Shown here: positions 7,406-7,505 of the stretch, piece after piece
Layout: each line of letters begins with the position of its first letter
Numbering within the stretch: the stretch's first letter is position 1
Assembly (NCBI GenBank): GCA_947311335.1
Contig: CAMZKR010000047.1
Coordinates: 1-7,505 of the forward strand
Reading direction: 5' to 3'
Length of the DNA stretch: 7,505 nucleotides
Source: an uncultured bacterium
GTDB taxonomy: Bacteria > Patescibacteriota > Gracilibacteria > BD1-5 > UBA6164
The notes under the pieces: generated by a model
What the model was told of the DNA's origin: nothing
Databases searched by the model: none
Seen by the model: the letters and a program-made list of their open reading frames with translations, nothing else
Made by a program: the position numbers and the translations under genes

Positions 7406-7505
7406 TTATTGTTTAATTTCGAATAGCTGTCACAGGATATGATTTGATGCAGTTGTGGCACGAGAACAATAATTAATCCAGTCGTCAGTAAAAAAAGAAA
7501 GAAAA
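7406..7505. other. Unassigned less AT-rich right edge: partial gene or structured RNA
   Basis: About 7417-7490 has clearly more G and C than the rest. Several frames are open to the edge. On the minus strand one ends with SNHILGQLFEIKQ and tandem TAA at 7406-7408, right before a terminator-like hairpin. A second minus frame is also open. On the plus strand ATG 7439 begins MIGCSCGTRTIINP and stays open. None shows the AT-ending codon bias of neighbouring genes. TGTCACA (7428-7434) can pair with TGTGGCA (7454-7460) as a 7-bp stem with one wobble, so a structured RNA is also possible. I cannot choose. The gap 7337-7382 shows nothing clear. Confidence 0.3.

Noticed and set aside
7411..7430. tRNA T-arm-like TTTCGAATA
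   Set aside because: No flanking acceptor or anticodon arms can be formed on either strand, so the match is chance.
7439..7505. Plus-strand gene starting MIGCSCGTRTIINP
   Set aside because: Only 22 codons are visible, with no promoter or RBS and atypical codon use. Competing open frames on the minus strand are equally good, so it is not called as a gene.

Overview
The window is a very AT-rich piece of bacterial chromosome that only makes sense when TGA is read as glycine (genetic code 25). TGA falls at invariant glycines of well-known motifs: both Gly positions of the FtsK Walker A (GQTASGKS), the GTSLPE and GSNI motifs of a cation exchanger, and the GAGWFGPKTR motif of a peptidoglycan-binding domain. 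TGG is used separately for Trp. This points to Candidatus Gracilibacteria (BD1-5/GN02) or Absconditabacteria (SR1), reduced bacteria of the Patescibacteria/CPR, which fits the small hypothetical proteins and the absence of Shine-Dalgarno motifs. With the standard code almost every gene here breaks into fragments. All calls below use code 25.

Layout. 7-2426 (+) is a cell-envelope locus: a secreted M23 peptidase with a peptidoglycan-binding domain (7-1227), overlapped in the -1 frame by a reading frame ending in an S-layer-homology-like domain (1179-2426). The two are probably one exported wall-bound hydrolase split by a frameshift. 2455-2826 (+) is a 123-residue helical orphan, closed by a perfect 50-bp palindrome (terminator). 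2947-5113 (+) is ftsK, the DNA translocase, whose start appears to need a frame correction across an 11-A run. 5116-5613 and 5623-5868 (-) form a two-gene operon of small unknown proteins, convergent with ftsK at a 2-bp gap. A divergent AT-rich promoter region (5869-6003) holds two inverted repeats. 6004-6951 (+) is a complete Na+/Ca2+ exchanger-family membrane protein. 7026-7292 (-) is a short acidic orphan with a near-consensus promoter almost abutting its ATG. The right edge (about 7417-7490) is less AT-rich, structured, and not assigned.

How it fits together. The recognisable genes are envelope remodelling (M23/SLH), chromosome segregation at division (FtsK) and cation homeostasis (exchanger). 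Four small genes match no family I recognise. I see no mobile element, CRISPR array, tRNA or rRNA. The most notable points are the internal proof of TGA=Gly inside one gene and the two apparent frame breaks, which may be assembly indels at short repeats or homopolymers, or real recoding or slippage.
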